From a virus, in IMG/VR virus record IMGVR_UViG_3300032516_000011, positions 1-64,000 of that record: a DNA stretch of 64,000 nt; one strand, written 5' to 3'. Each line of letters opens with the position of its first letter. Position 1 is the first letter of the stretch. Positions 31,052 through 40,721 of the stretch are shown piece after piece. The notes beneath the pieces were generated by a model. It saw only the letters and a program-made list of their open reading frames with translations. It was not told where the DNA came from and searched no databases. A program made the position numbers and the translations under genes.

Positions 31052-34000
31052 TGCCTGATGAAACTATAAATTATAAAGTTAATGTAGACACAAGTTCCTT
31101 AGCTGATCAACTACAGCAAATAAAAAATCAGGTTGATCAGGCTATGGCGACATATACTTTTAGTGCTACACGTCCCGACCCAGTCCCACTTGCATATGCT
31201 TTCCCTTCTGAACAACTTACTTCGCAGATAGCCGCTACTAGTTCAAATGCGGCTTCGGCGGCATTAGATACTGGCAGAGATTTGGGCCATGCTGTCGAAG
31301 CGCTAGACGCACATACCACAACGTTTGTGGATAGTGCACGGCTAGGATTTCAAAAATTTACTCATGACGTGCAAAATACAATGTTGATGACTCCGGTAGG
31401 GGCTAAACCACAATTTGCACAACAAATACCCGGCATGGCACCACCACAATTTCAAACTATGTCTGGAGCCCGTCTTGGATTTGAAGCGGTAACAGGATTT
31501 GGGTACGATACAAATTCTTCAATGACTCCTGGACGATATCAAAGAATGGCGAGAGAAGCATTCTCTGATCGCTCAATGGAAATGCTTTTAGGCGGGTTAG
31601 ATTTTGCAGCGGGGGCAACAACTATCGGAGGATTCGCTGCGAGTATGTTGGGTATGACTGGAACCGCCGCAACGTTAGGAACTGCGGCAGCTTTACTTGC
31701 ACCTCCGGCGCTTCTTGCGGGGGCTGGTATGGCGACTTTTGGTTATGATGTTAATGCAGCTCTTCGAGGACGAGCGTTTATGCGCGATGCGTCCCCAAGA
31801 TTTTTAAGTGGTCCATTAACAGCACCCGAGTATTCGGCGCTTGGTACACAAATTGCTACAGCTGCCAGAGACCCTGAATTGATAGGTAAGGGTATTTCAC
31901 AGGGCGAGGCAATGGCAGATATTCAAATGCTTACTCAAATGGGTGGCTACGATATGGTACGCAGCGCAGAAGACTTACGTAAAAGAATAAAAACAGATTT
32001 AAAAGATTTGACAGATGTGCAAAAAATTCTTGGAGTAACGAAAGAAGAGGCCGGACAAATTCTTATAGATACTAATCGTATGGGATTACGTCCTACTGAA
32101 AATTTTGCGGCGGGCATTCAAGCACAAGCGTATCAAGCTGGATATACGGGAGCCGAATTTAATCGGTTTGGTTTACAAGCTGCAGAGATGGCACGCGGCA
32201 CAGGCATTATGATGGGCAGCGCATATCTGGGCGGACAGGATGCATTAGCTGATGTTCGCAATATGATGCGTACCGGGGCTATTCCACTTGAATTAATTAA
32301 TCAGCTTGGTGGACAAGAAAATGCAGCGGCTACTATAAATCGTATGGGATCGAATTTTGGACTAAGTCCAACTGGGCTTACATACTTTGCTGCACGAGAC
32401 TTACTTGGACCCAAGGCCGCTTCTATGGATCCGTTACAAACTATCACCGCGGCTACACAAAGAATTCAAAGCATTCCAGACTTTCTTAGTTTCCGTGGAG
32501 CACAGGCTCGAATGACTGGGCAAGTTGGGCCCGAAGCCTTATTCAATGCCGAGACTGCAATGTTCTTAAATGAATTTAAAATGCTACAACAGGCTACTCC
32601 CAACCTTAAACTTACTGAAGACACGTGGGCAGGTTTTATGCAGCAAAAAGGTGAGGCAGATCCAATCGCTAGGCTTCGTTTCTCCATGATTGGCGCAGCA
32701 GCGGGTGGAGCTGGAGCTAAACGAGCTGGCGGTGAAGATGCAGAACGTGCACGTTTATTAGACGAGAATCGTCCAGGACAGATTCAGCTATTAACCGATA
32801 TAGCAAAAAATACATTGGCAAAAGCATTTCAAACAGAAGCCGTCGCAGAAGGTGCGACCGAAGTAGCAAACTGGTTTGATCGAACAATACGAACAGTTGA
32901 AAGGGCTGGGCAACGGGGTGATATACTCGGCGGCCTGCTAGATTCTGTTACTGGACAATCATCGGGACTAGGTGCATTTGCAAGAGCTATTGGATATGAT
33001 TCTATAAACACACCAAAAGTTGCATATAATGAAAGGGCGGTTTTAGATGGGCTTCGTTCATTAGCCCCAGAAACACAAAAACGATTTTTTGGAAATACAT
33101 TTGATCACATAACGGCTGCTTCCGGAATAATCGCACGTGATGTTCTTGATATAAAAACTACAGATATATGGGGAGTACAGGCCAAATTAGCTACAGTACC
33201 AGCTACGTCCACTGCAGGTGCGGGTGTATTACCTTATACAGACGGTAGCCCAGAAGAAAAATTTAAAGCAGCAATGAATGAATGGAAGGATTATGCTGAG
33301 ACAGTAAAAATTGGAACCGCAAAAGGTGAGAATAGAATGGATGTCGAAGAAAAGAAAACTTTCGATAGAGCACGAGCTGTAATGGTGGCGACTGGCGATG
33401 ATCCTGCCAAATTTGTAGCTGCAGTTCTGAATCCAGTTGGAGCAGCGGGACAAGAAACACGAAAATATTTGACCCCATTACGCGAGCTTACTCCAAAGGA
33501 ATCTGTTGTTCAGGTAGCTGAGAAAGTTATAGCAGAATTTAATACTGCATTTGACAAAGCATTTCCATTAACAAAAGTTGCTCAAGAGAATCCTTGGTTA
33601 TCCGCCAAAGTTAGTTCAACCAAAGAAGTTGATCTGTTAGAAGCAAGAAACCTGTTTAAAAAAATAGGGGCAGATGCAACTGAGGGGCAGTCGATGGCAC
33701 AAGCAGTTCTCACTAAACGCGAAGCCCTTGGACCCACAGAGTTTAAAACACAGTTATTTAATGCCTCTGTTGGTATGGGCACAGTTTCCGAACGCGAAGA
33801 TAGGGTTCAGCGTATAGTTGCCGATGTGGACAAATTTAGAGAAAGTAAAGAAGTAAAGCAACTTATGGCGACCGACGTATTGGCTAGATTATCGACAGAG
33901 GGGGCTAAGGACTATATTGTTGAAATGAGTAAAGCTATGGGTAAACCAATTTCAAAAGAAGAACTTTCCAATGCCGCCGGATTACAAAATGCGTTGTTAA

Positions 34001-34320
34001 AAGCGCCCGGCCAACTTCAAAAATTAGCAATTAATTATGCTGACGCCAGTACTTACATATCGACGAACAACACCACTAAAGATATAATGGATCAAAATCA
34101 AAAAACTTTACGAACAAATCTAGCCCAATCGGAAGTAGCTTTGTGGGAGACAGTTAAGGGAATAAATGCTGATCTTAGTACCGTAACAACTCAACAAATA
34201 CAGGAAGCTAAAGATAAACTTATGGTTTCTAGTTTAGTAGCTATATCTAATACTATAAGAACTGGAACCCAAGGTACAGCAATGAACGTAAAAGTTATAA
34301 ATAAAGACGATAAAGAATGA
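31051..34320 (+). CDS. Tail tape measure protein
   Basis: This 1089-residue protein is the longest helical protein after the chaperone genes. The N-terminal region is coiled-coil (SSLADQLQQIKNQVDQAM). Ala/Gly-rich hydrophobic segments at about residues 185-245 (AAGATTIGGFAASMLGMTG, AAALLAPPALLAGAGMATFG) are like the membrane-spanning parts of tape measures. The length sets tail length: by the usual 1.5 A per helical residue it corresponds to about 160 nm. Stop/start overlap with the next gene is ATGA. Confidence 0.88.
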   Translation: MPDETINYKVNVDTSSLADQLQQIKNQVDQAMATYTFSATRPDPVPLAYAFPSEQLTSQIAATSSNAASAALDTGRDLGHAVEALDAHTTTFVDSARLGFQKFTHDVQNTMLMTPVGAKPQFAQQIPGMAPPQFQTMSGARLGFEAVTGFGYDTNSSMTPGRYQRMAREAFSDRSMEMLLGGLDFAAGATTIGGFAASMLGMTGTAATLGTAAALLAPPALLAGAGMATFGYDVNAALRGRAFMRDASPRFLSGPLTAPEYSALGTQIATAARDPELIGKGISQGEAMADIQMLTQMGGYDMVRSAEDLRKRIKTDLKDLTDVQKILGVTKEEAGQILIDTNRMGLRPTENFAAGIQAQAYQAGYTGAEFNRFGLQAAEMARGTGIMMGSAYLGGQDALADVRNMMRTGAIPLELINQLGGQENAAATINRMGSNFGLSPTGLTYFAARDLLGPKAASMDPLQTITAATQRIQSIPDFLSFRGAQARMTGQVGPEALFNAETAMFLNEFKMLQQATPNLKLTEDTWAGFMQQKGEADPIARLRFSMIGAAAGGAGAKRAGGEDAERARLLDENRPGQIQLLTDIAKNTLAKAFQTEAVAEGATEVANWFDRTIRTVERAGQRGDILGGLLDSVTGQSSGLGAFARAIGYDSINTPKVAYNERAVLDGLRSLAPETQKRFFGNTFDHITAASGIIARDVLDIKTTDIWGVQAKLATVPATSTAGAGVLPYTDGSPEEKFKAAMNEWKDYAETVKIGTAKGENRMDVEEKKTFDRARAVMVATGDDPAKFVAAVLNPVGAAGQETRKYLTPLRELTPKESVVQVAEKVIAEFNTAFDKAFPLTKVAQENPWLSAKVSSTKEVDLLEARNLFKKIGADATEGQSMAQAVLTKREALGPTEFKTQLFNASVGMGTVSEREDRVQRIVADVDKFRESKEVKQLMATDVLARLSTEGAKDYIVEMSKAMGKPISKEELSNAAGLQNALLKAPGQLQKLAINYADASTYISTNNTTKDIMDQNQKTLRTNLAQSEVALWETVKGINADLSTVTTQQIQEAKDKLMVSSLVAISNTIRTGTQGTAMNVKVINKDDKE

Positions 34321-36767
34321 TAACAAAGCGAATACATTGTACCGTATACTTGGAAGGTGTGAACGTAAATTTTAATTCGGTTCAGATTCAAGAGGGAATT
34401 GGAAATCCGCCAACAGCAACAGTTTCTTTTCCTGCTGATAGTGGGGCCCTAACTATATTGCCGAAAACCGTTATACATGTTTTCTATCGTGATGATGCTG
34501 GACAAGATGTTTTAATATTTATGGGCGAGCTTAGCGGTTCTGGAATTACATTCACACCAGATAAACGTGCGATCCAACTAACCTTTTCAGGATTTTCACA
34601 GAATTGGAACACTAACATTGTTATACCTATGGATCTTCAGGTACGTACCATGTTATCGAATGCATTATATGCTCAGATTACTCCCACACAAAGAGCTACA
34701 TCTAATCCTATAGGAGTAGCTAAAAGTAATGTCTACGTTGGTACCCTAAAGAAAAAACCATTCGATGAAATTAAATCTTATATATCGTTTGCCGAATCAT
34801 CGGGTAATCCATATAAAACACATCTAAATACAGATGGGACACTTGACACAGGATTATATCAGATTAATGACATACACTTGATCCCTGTTAATGAGCCTAA
34901 AGAAGCATTACGCGTAGAAATTGATACCATATTATTTGATGCAGGGGTTGCAGAAAATGCTCCTATAGAAGTAAAGCAAAGCGCACTTTTAAATCCCACT
35001 ACAAATGAAAAAGTGGCCGCGGCTATATATAAGCATAAGGGTTTACAAGCATGGTCCACAAGGAATACCGTAGCCGCAAGATATTATAAAGACAATCCTG
35101 CTATATTGGAGAATACCACAACAGCACAAGAAGTAGAAGCTTCAATGATGGCACAGTCTTCGGATGCCGACAATAAAATTAATACAACAGTGATAAACTT
35201 TATGAATATTACTGGAGCGAGTTTTATTACCCCTATACTAAACGAATTGATTAAAGGTAAAAGCTTGGTCCAAGTATTTACTTCGTTAGTGGACACCTTC
35301 AGTACGAATTTTAAGGGGGTTTATTGGTCCATGTTGTCTAAGGCTTTTGATTTTAAAAACATGGTAAAAATCGTCGATCACCCAGGAAATACACAGATTG
35401 AGTCGCTTATTAAACATCAAGCCGTTATGCAATATATTAATTCCTTAGCTATGGGTGTTCTTCCTGATAATAGTATAAGTGTTATGCTTAATACTATATT
35501 AAATGCTGCTGGATTTGATTATTGTGAAATTGCGGCGCCAACAGATTTAGGTGGAGTACGTGCACATATCTTAATCAAACCAAAAACACACTTCTTTCCA
35601 CCATTAAAGCACAATCTGGTAGTAGATGATAACATTGCGCAACTCTCTTTTACAAGGGCGTTTGATAATGAGCCTACAAGAATGTTGACGCAAACACTTC
35701 CATTTATGACAACAGATACGTCAGAGTTTGAAAAAAATATAATGGGTGTAATGATTCCGGGTGAGGTGAACGTACCCACAGGTATAAAAGCTACGATAGA
35801 TGGGCCTGAAGATTACGCCAATCTAAAGATGTTTGGATTAAGCCAAGAGGAGCAGTGTCGGGGTGTTGTATTAATTTCTAAAGAAGATCATACAGCAATA
35901 GAAAATGCTTTTCTTACCGCCTCTTTAAATGATAATGGAAAGCCCGAGATTGCTACAATCGAACAATCAAACATTGGCGGGGCGTCCTCGACGAGAGTTA
36001 AGCGTACAGATTCCAAAGCGTTTCACGATACTATAGCCGGTCCTCCTGAGCCTAGTGCCTCTTTCGCTGTTCGAAAATACTGGATTAATATGGCATCCTC
36101 ACAATTTTATGACCGTCGTCATGCTGCTCGTGCGATGCAGGTCAATTCTCCTTTTAGTCCTTATCGCATGGTGGGGTTTCCTGGAGTCATAATAAGCAAA
36201 TATTTTCCTAAAGATACTCCTGCCATGTTAGGAATGCTGGCATCTATTACATCTAATATTTCAGCGGACGGGGATGCTTCACAAGCATTATCTTTCACTC
36301 ATTGTAGATTTGTAGATGGCCAAACGGGAACCACAGCACGACTTGGATTCTTGGATGATGATACAACAAATCTTATATCATGGTATTCCGATTATGCCAA
36401 TAGAAATAGTGTTAATAAGTTCTACGAGCAATTTACAGGAGATTCAAAATCCGCTGTGATTGATGAAGGGGCGGAAAATGAAGATGTGGCGATTTATCGC
36501 GGAGTGAAAAATATTATTTACGATCTAAATAAGAATTTATCTGGTAAAGATATGGGGTCTATTCAAGCATATATACTTAATAAAACAAAAAGAAAATTAG
36601 TATCCAGAGAAACAATTGATGCGTTATATCCAAGTGATCCAAAAAAATTACGTACTTTAGTAAATAGTCCAAAAATTGTATATCAAGATTCCGAAATCTT
36701 TCCGTATGTAAAAGAACGTAGAGAACGCGTATTAGCAGTTTTTGATGTAGTTAAGAAAGGGCAATAA
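34317..36767 (+). CDS. Baseplate hub protein with embedded lysozyme-like domain
   Basis: This 816-residue protein begins with a beta-rich hub-like domain (VYLEGVNVNFNSVQIQEG). A transglycosylase-like insertion occupies about residues 150-260: SYISFAESSGNP (putative catalytic Glu near residue 160), GLYQIN, LNPTTNEKVAAAIYKHKG. The C-terminal part is beta-rich with a conserved SQFYDRRHAARAM patch. It probably forms the tail-tip hub that opens peptidoglycan during injection. It sits directly downstream of the tape measure, the usual hub position. Confidence 0.72.
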   Translation: MITKRIHCTVYLEGVNVNFNSVQIQEGIGNPPTATVSFPADSGALTILPKTVIHVFYRDDAGQDVLIFMGELSGSGITFTPDKRAIQLTFSGFSQNWNTNIVIPMDLQVRTMLSNALYAQITPTQRATSNPIGVAKSNVYVGTLKKKPFDEIKSYISFAESSGNPYKTHLNTDGTLDTGLYQINDIHLIPVNEPKEALRVEIDTILFDAGVAENAPIEVKQSALLNPTTNEKVAAAIYKHKGLQAWSTRNTVAARYYKDNPAILENTTTAQEVEASMMAQSSDADNKINTTVINFMNITGASFITPILNELIKGKSLVQVFTSLVDTFSTNFKGVYWSMLSKAFDFKNMVKIVDHPGNTQIESLIKHQAVMQYINSLAMGVLPDNSISVMLNTILNAAGFDYCEIAAPTDLGGVRAHILIKPKTHFFPPLKHNLVVDDNIAQLSFTRAFDNEPTRMLTQTLPFMTTDTSEFEKNIMGVMIPGEVNVPTGIKATIDGPEDYANLKMFGLSQEEQCRGVVLISKEDHTAIENAFLTASLNDNGKPEIATIEQSNIGGASSTRVKRTDSKAFHDTIAGPPEPSASFAVRKYWINMASSQFYDRRHAARAMQVNSPFSPYRMVGFPGVIISKYFPKDTPAMLGMLASITSNISADGDASQALSFTHCRFVDGQTGTTARLGFLDDDTTNLISWYSDYANRNSVNKFYEQFTGDSKSAVIDEGAENEDVAIYRGVKNIIYDLNKNLSGKDMGSIQAYILNKTKRKLVSRETIDALYPSDPKKLRTLVNSPKIVYQDSEIFPYVKERRERVLAVFDVVKKGQ

Positions 36768-36769
36768 AA

Positions 36770-37726
36770 ATGGCAGATTTACCAGTAAAAGGATCTATAG
36801 CAGCCGCATCATCGAAGGAATTTTTTCGAGATATTAATAGTTCTACTCTCGGTGGACAATATGTTGCTTTTAATATGGGACTTCCCCAACTCAGATTCCC
36901 GAGTGCAACAGATTTAGGACTTGTAGCTCCAGGCGCTTTAAGTATAAATAATCAGTATGATTTATTTCCTTTTAAAGATAATAGCCTAGCCCTTACTGAA
37001 ATTGAAGTTCCAACTACTATAATGATTCTTGATAAGAAGACCAGTAATATACAACTACAAACTAATAGGTTTATTTTGCAATCCATTTCAAAGCCCGAAC
37101 AAGAAAGATTTCAAATCATCGAAACATTTGGTGAACCCTCCGTATATTTCTATGATCAGCGCACACGTGTATATACCCTACAGGGGATGCTATTAGATTC
37201 TGAAGATCCAAAACAAATAGAAAATCAAGGAGGATCTTTGAGTGCGGACAAGGCCAAAGGAAAATATTATTGGGCAACGGCGTTTCAAGCTTTCTACGAT
37301 GATTATTTACGAGGAACTAAATTAAAAGATTCTAATAGTATCGCGGCCTTATTTGTAGACAATAATTTTATAAAAGGTTATCCTATACAGCTTGTACTGG
37401 GCAAATCTTCTGGAGATACTGCACATGTTGTGACGTTTCAAATGACTTGGGTTATTGAAAGTGAGACGTTGCTATCGCGCAGAAAAGCAGAGTGGTTATT
37501 TAAACAAGGCCGAGTTAATAAAGAAACAGTCGCCGCTATCAATGCTTATTTTGATGCACTTAACACATATAATCTTGCCTACGTTGATTGGAACCGGGAA
37601 GCCACACCGGTTGGAAGTGTCACCGCACTATCGACAAAAAAAGATGCTGCGGAGACAGCAGTTATACAGGCATTAAAAGCTGTTAAAGCGGCGCTTGATA
37701 AAGCTGCTGGACAGTCCAGCAAGTAA
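36770..37726 (+). CDS. Baseplate/tail-hub structural protein
   Basis: This 318-residue protein follows the hub gene. Central strands FILQSISKPEQERFQIIETFGEPSVYFYDQ (conserved-looking core) and LQGMLLDSED suggest a baseplate wedge-to-hub adaptor of the type that follows the hub in myoviruses. A C-terminal helix rich in Lys/Ala (AVIQALKAVKAALDKA) may be a trimerisation tail. Exact role is unclear. Confidence 0.55.
   Translation: MADLPVKGSIAAASSKEFFRDINSSTLGGQYVAFNMGLPQLRFPSATDLGLVAPGALSINNQYDLFPFKDNSLALTEIEVPTTIMILDKKTSNIQLQTNRFILQSISKPEQERFQIIETFGEPSVYFYDQRTRVYTLQGMLLDSEDPKQIENQGGSLSADKAKGKYYWATAFQAFYDDYLRGTKLKDSNSIAALFVDNNFIKGYPIQLVLGKSSGDTAHVVTFQMTWVIESETLLSRRKAEWLFKQGRVNKETVAAINAYFDALNTYNLAYVDWNREATPVGSVTALSTKKDAAETAVIQALKAVKAALDKAAGQSSK
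37705..37721 (+). other. Hairpin at the end of the hub-adaptor gene
   Basis: A seven-base inverted repeat (37705-37711 with 37715-37721) lies in the last codons of the gene. The nearest T-run is about ten bases further on, so it is at best a weak terminator before the promoter at 37727-37755. Confidence 0.3.
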
Positions 37727-37755
37727 TTGATTTTTGCCTATAAATTAACTATAAT
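37727..37755 (+). promoter_or_regulatory. Sigma-70-type promoter (TTGATT-17-TATAAT)
   Basis: TTGATT (37727-37732) and TATAAT (37750-37755) are 17 bases apart. The next ATG begins six bases after the -10 box at 37762, so the mRNA for the sigma-like gene should be leaderless. Confidence 0.8.
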
Positions 37756-37761
37756 AACATC

Positions 37762-38475
37762 ATGGATGAGAAATCACAAGAATTGGATTTGTGGAAAAAA
37801 TGGAAAAAAACCGGCGATAAAAGTTATATGAACTCGCTAATCGTTTCCTTGGATCCTTATCTTCAATCACATGTAAATAAATTTTCCCATGCCCCGATAC
37901 CAAGATCAGCTTTAGAAAGTCAAGCAAAGCTTTTGGCTCTAAAAGCATTGCAAACGTATGATCCAAAACGAGGTACACAGATTAATACACATCTCGGACA
38001 TGAATTAAAACATTTAAATCGCTACGTCATTGATTTTCAGAACGTCGGAAAAATACCTGAGAACAGGGGTATTGCTATATCCAAATTTCAAAATATTAAA
38101 TCTAATCTTACAGAAGATTTCAACCGAGAGCCAACAGTTATTGAATTGGCAGATACGCTTCAATGGTCCCCAGCTGAAGTGGAACGTATGCAGAATGAGC
38201 TGAGAAGTGATATTCTCATTGCCCAGGGAAAAGAAGAAGCGTTTTTTGATACTGCATATAATTTATCTGACCGTCCCAAAGATATAGTAGAATTTGTATA
38301 CTATCAATCATCTCCAGATGAGAAAAAAGTATTGGAATATACCTTTGGTTTAGGTGGAAACCCTAAACTTTCAGTAGTTGATATTGCAGCAAAATTAAAT
38401 AAGACACCCGCAGAAATACGTACAATGGCAAAACAACTGGCAAAAACTATAAACGACGCATCAGCCCAATATTAA
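37762..38475 (+). CDS. Divergent sigma-factor-like protein
   Basis: This 237-residue protein resembles a reduced sigma-70 factor. The first half has a weak region 2 (LLALKALQTYDPKRGTQINTHLGHELKHL); a region 3-like segment follows (NREPTVIELADTLQWSPAEVERM), then a region 4-like helix-turn-helix (LSVVDIAAKLNKTPAEIRTMAKQLAKTI). The -10-recognition segment is poorly conserved. It lies alone among tail genes with its own promoter and leaderless start. It could be a late-gene regulator. Alternatively it is a structural protein with a sigma-like fold. Confidence 0.7.
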   Translation: MDEKSQELDLWKKWKKTGDKSYMNSLIVSLDPYLQSHVNKFSHAPIPRSALESQAKLLALKALQTYDPKRGTQINTHLGHELKHLNRYVIDFQNVGKIPENRGIAISKFQNIKSNLTEDFNREPTVIELADTLQWSPAEVERMQNELRSDILIAQGKEEAFFDTAYNLSDRPKDIVEFVYYQSSPDEKKVLEYTFGLGGNPKLSVVDIAAKLNKTPAEIRTMAKQLAKTINDASAQY

Positions 38476-38477
38476 AA

Positions 38478-40286
38478 ATGGATCCTTGTACTATAACTAA
38501 AGCTGCTCGAGAACAACAAAAGTTGTTAGGTGCGGACGTCACAAGTCTGGATCAGAAGCTAGATTTATTGGCTAAACAAGCTAATAAAAATATGGGTATG
38601 CTAGGTATGCCTCCAGCTATACGCACCCTACTAAATGATTTTACAGACGTAGTAAACTCTACAATGACTGGAGCCCTGTCCTCTATAACCGAAGCAATTG
38701 CCGCAAAGATAGGACAGGCGGTCCAAGTAACTGGAGCTTTGGTCGCACTTATTGCCATGGTTGCTTCCGCCGGTAATCAGGTACAACTGCTTTTGATATC
38801 ACAATTACGGCGAGAGTTGACAGTGCGTATTTTAATATATCAATTATTGTTATATCATTATAGGAACATACTCAAAACATTAAATTTATTAAAATCTCCT
38901 CAGAGTACAACCTATAAAAAACTTTTGGCGGCACTACCATATGTGCGTAGAGCAGAATCACGGCTATCTAGAATTGTGTTGGCGGAATCTGCTGGAGGAA
39001 TACCGGCACAAATTAGTTATAGAACATTACAAGCAGCTTTTATCAATCTAGAACAAGCCTCTAAAATTTTAAGTTTTGATGGTAGTCAAGGGGGTAAAGC
39101 GTTAGGACGTGCACTTAGCGACCCGTTAAATATATCTAAACAAAAATGGGATTATATTGCACAAACTATAGCCAAGGATGTGTTCTTTAAATCAATAGCA
39201 CAATCTTTGTCATATATAGAATATCTTACTTGGAACTATATGCGTATAGCAACGTTATTGCCTATACCTTTTGAAGCGGTAGATTCTATTTTTCAGCCTA
39301 ACAATTATACCGAACAATGGTTAAAAAATAATGGGGTTACAGATGTAAAAGTTCAACGCTTTAGTAGGACTGAAGAAGATGCCCTATTAGCAACCTACAG
39401 AGAAGGTCTAATACAACGAGAAAACGAAACATTTTTAAATACTACTGCTCAAGTAATTCTGGGAGTGGATTTATTAAAAGGAATTATTCCCACCAATATT
39501 GTAATAAATAGTTTGCTTGAGACTATAACAAATTTTCCTGATTTTAAATTGAATTTGGAAAAAGCAACATCGACGTTAATTACTACACTGATTCCTTTAT
39601 TAGATACAGTGACTGGTATACGTCAGGGTATGGAAGATTCTTTAAGTCAACAAGATAGTGACATAGTATTGGCTGGAAAAGAAGGTATTTGGTTAACCAA
39701 ATTAAACACAATTATATTATTAAAAGATGGTATACTGCCGATTTTTGAGGGTCAATTTCGAATGTTACAAGATCAACAAACCATTGATGCTCTTATTACT
39801 TATATTGACGAACATGCCGGAGAATTTGTAATTGCAGATAGAATACCAAAAATAATTGTACAGAGCTTGCAGATATTGCGAGCGCCTTTTAGTGCACGTA
39901 GTTTAGAAGAATCTATAATATACACTACGGCTATAATCAAACAACTAGATCGTGGAATGCGTATTGATCGTTCGCTACTGCACAAGACGATGCTTATATC
40001 GGAACCTTTACAACAATTTTCACAGCTATTAAAAGTTGCCTCAAAATTACCTCCGCCGATATCAAGCATAGCTAATGCCTTATCTACTGGACAAGCGCAG
40101 GCTGTACTGGGATTTATTGCGGGAATAACTTTAGGTACAATAGATAGTATTAAAGAACTATTTGATCCATCATGTCCAGAAGTTACTACTACAGAAGATG
40201 TGTCCATCAATACCAATGACAAATTAAATGATACCCAAGATGAATATTTTGGCATCGGCGGGGGAGAGACTACGGCTATAAAATGA
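38478..40286 (+). CDS. Unidentified virion-associated protein
   Basis: This 602-residue protein is largely helical. Hydrophobic stretches occur at about residues 75-110 (VTGALVALIAMVASAGNQVQ) and 545-560 (AVLGFIAGITLGT). It lies between the sigma-like gene and the baseplate wedge genes, so a baseplate or tail-tip role is likely. No family is recognised. Confidence 0.55.
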   Translation: MDPCTITKAAREQQKLLGADVTSLDQKLDLLAKQANKNMGMLGMPPAIRTLLNDFTDVVNSTMTGALSSITEAIAAKIGQAVQVTGALVALIAMVASAGNQVQLLLISQLRRELTVRILIYQLLLYHYRNILKTLNLLKSPQSTTYKKLLAALPYVRRAESRLSRIVLAESAGGIPAQISYRTLQAAFINLEQASKILSFDGSQGGKALGRALSDPLNISKQKWDYIAQTIAKDVFFKSIAQSLSYIEYLTWNYMRIATLLPIPFEAVDSIFQPNNYTEQWLKNNGVTDVKVQRFSRTEEDALLATYREGLIQRENETFLNTTAQVILGVDLLKGIIPTNIVINSLLETITNFPDFKLNLEKATSTLITTLIPLLDTVTGIRQGMEDSLSQQDSDIVLAGKEGIWLTKLNTIILLKDGILPIFEGQFRMLQDQQTIDALITYIDEHAGEFVIADRIPKIIVQSLQILRAPFSARSLEESIIYTTAIIKQLDRGMRIDRSLLHKTMLISEPLQQFSQLLKVASKLPPPISSIANALSTGQAQAVLGFIAGITLGTIDSIKELFDPSCPEVTTTEDVSINTNDKLNDTQDEYFGIGGGETTAIK

Positions 40287-40720
40287 GAACTTTACAAGTA
40301 TATGAACCTGATAGTATAACCGGTGTTTTGGTGATGCGCTTCCCAAAAAACAGACCTTCATCAGTAACTGGTGTCCAAACCTTGTTGCAAAACATTGTCC
40401 TTTATTTAAGGACAAAGCCTGGATCAGATGCCTTTTCTACTGATCGCGGATCTATTTTAGGAGATAGTCGTGCTTTATCCAAGGTTCTAAATAACCAAAC
40501 ACAGCTAAAGGTATTGATATCTGACTCAATCCAACGCTGTCAATCTTATATTATTGATCAACAAACAAAACAACGAGAACGTGGACAAATATTAGCTCCA
40601 GATGAAACACTTAATAAACTTGAGATAAATAATATTTATCAAGGGGCAGATATCACTTCCATATTTGTAGAAATTTTAGTATATACAGATGGTAACAAAC
40701 AATATTTCCTAACGGTGTAA
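40283..40720 (+). CDS. Baseplate wedge protein, gp25-like
   Basis: This 145-residue protein sits directly before the baseplate-J-like gene, the invariant position of gp25-like wedge subunits. It contains features of the family, such as GVQTLLQNIVLYLRTKPG and a C-terminal pair of strands with EILVYTDGNKQYFL. It should form wedge with the next gene's product and start sheath polymerisation. Its start overlaps the previous stop. Confidence 0.7.
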   Translation: MRTLQVYEPDSITGVLVMRFPKNRPSSVTGVQTLLQNIVLYLRTKPGSDAFSTDRGSILGDSRALSKVLNNQTQLKVLISDSIQRCQSYIIDQQTKQRERGQILAPDETLNKLEINNIYQGADITSIFVEILVYTDGNKQYFLTV

Positions 40721-40721
40721 A

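Noticed and set aside
33229-33453. Two - strand ORFs within the tape measure gene
   Set aside because: Shadow frames with no start signal or homology pattern.
37705-37735. Terminator before the sigma-like gene
   Set aside because: The hairpin is short and the T-run is about ten bases away, so I list it only as a hairpin.
39800-40255. 151-residue - strand ORF opposite the 602-residue protein
   Set aside because: Antisense shadow in a well-formed rightward gene, no promoter or ribosome site, sequence low-complexity.
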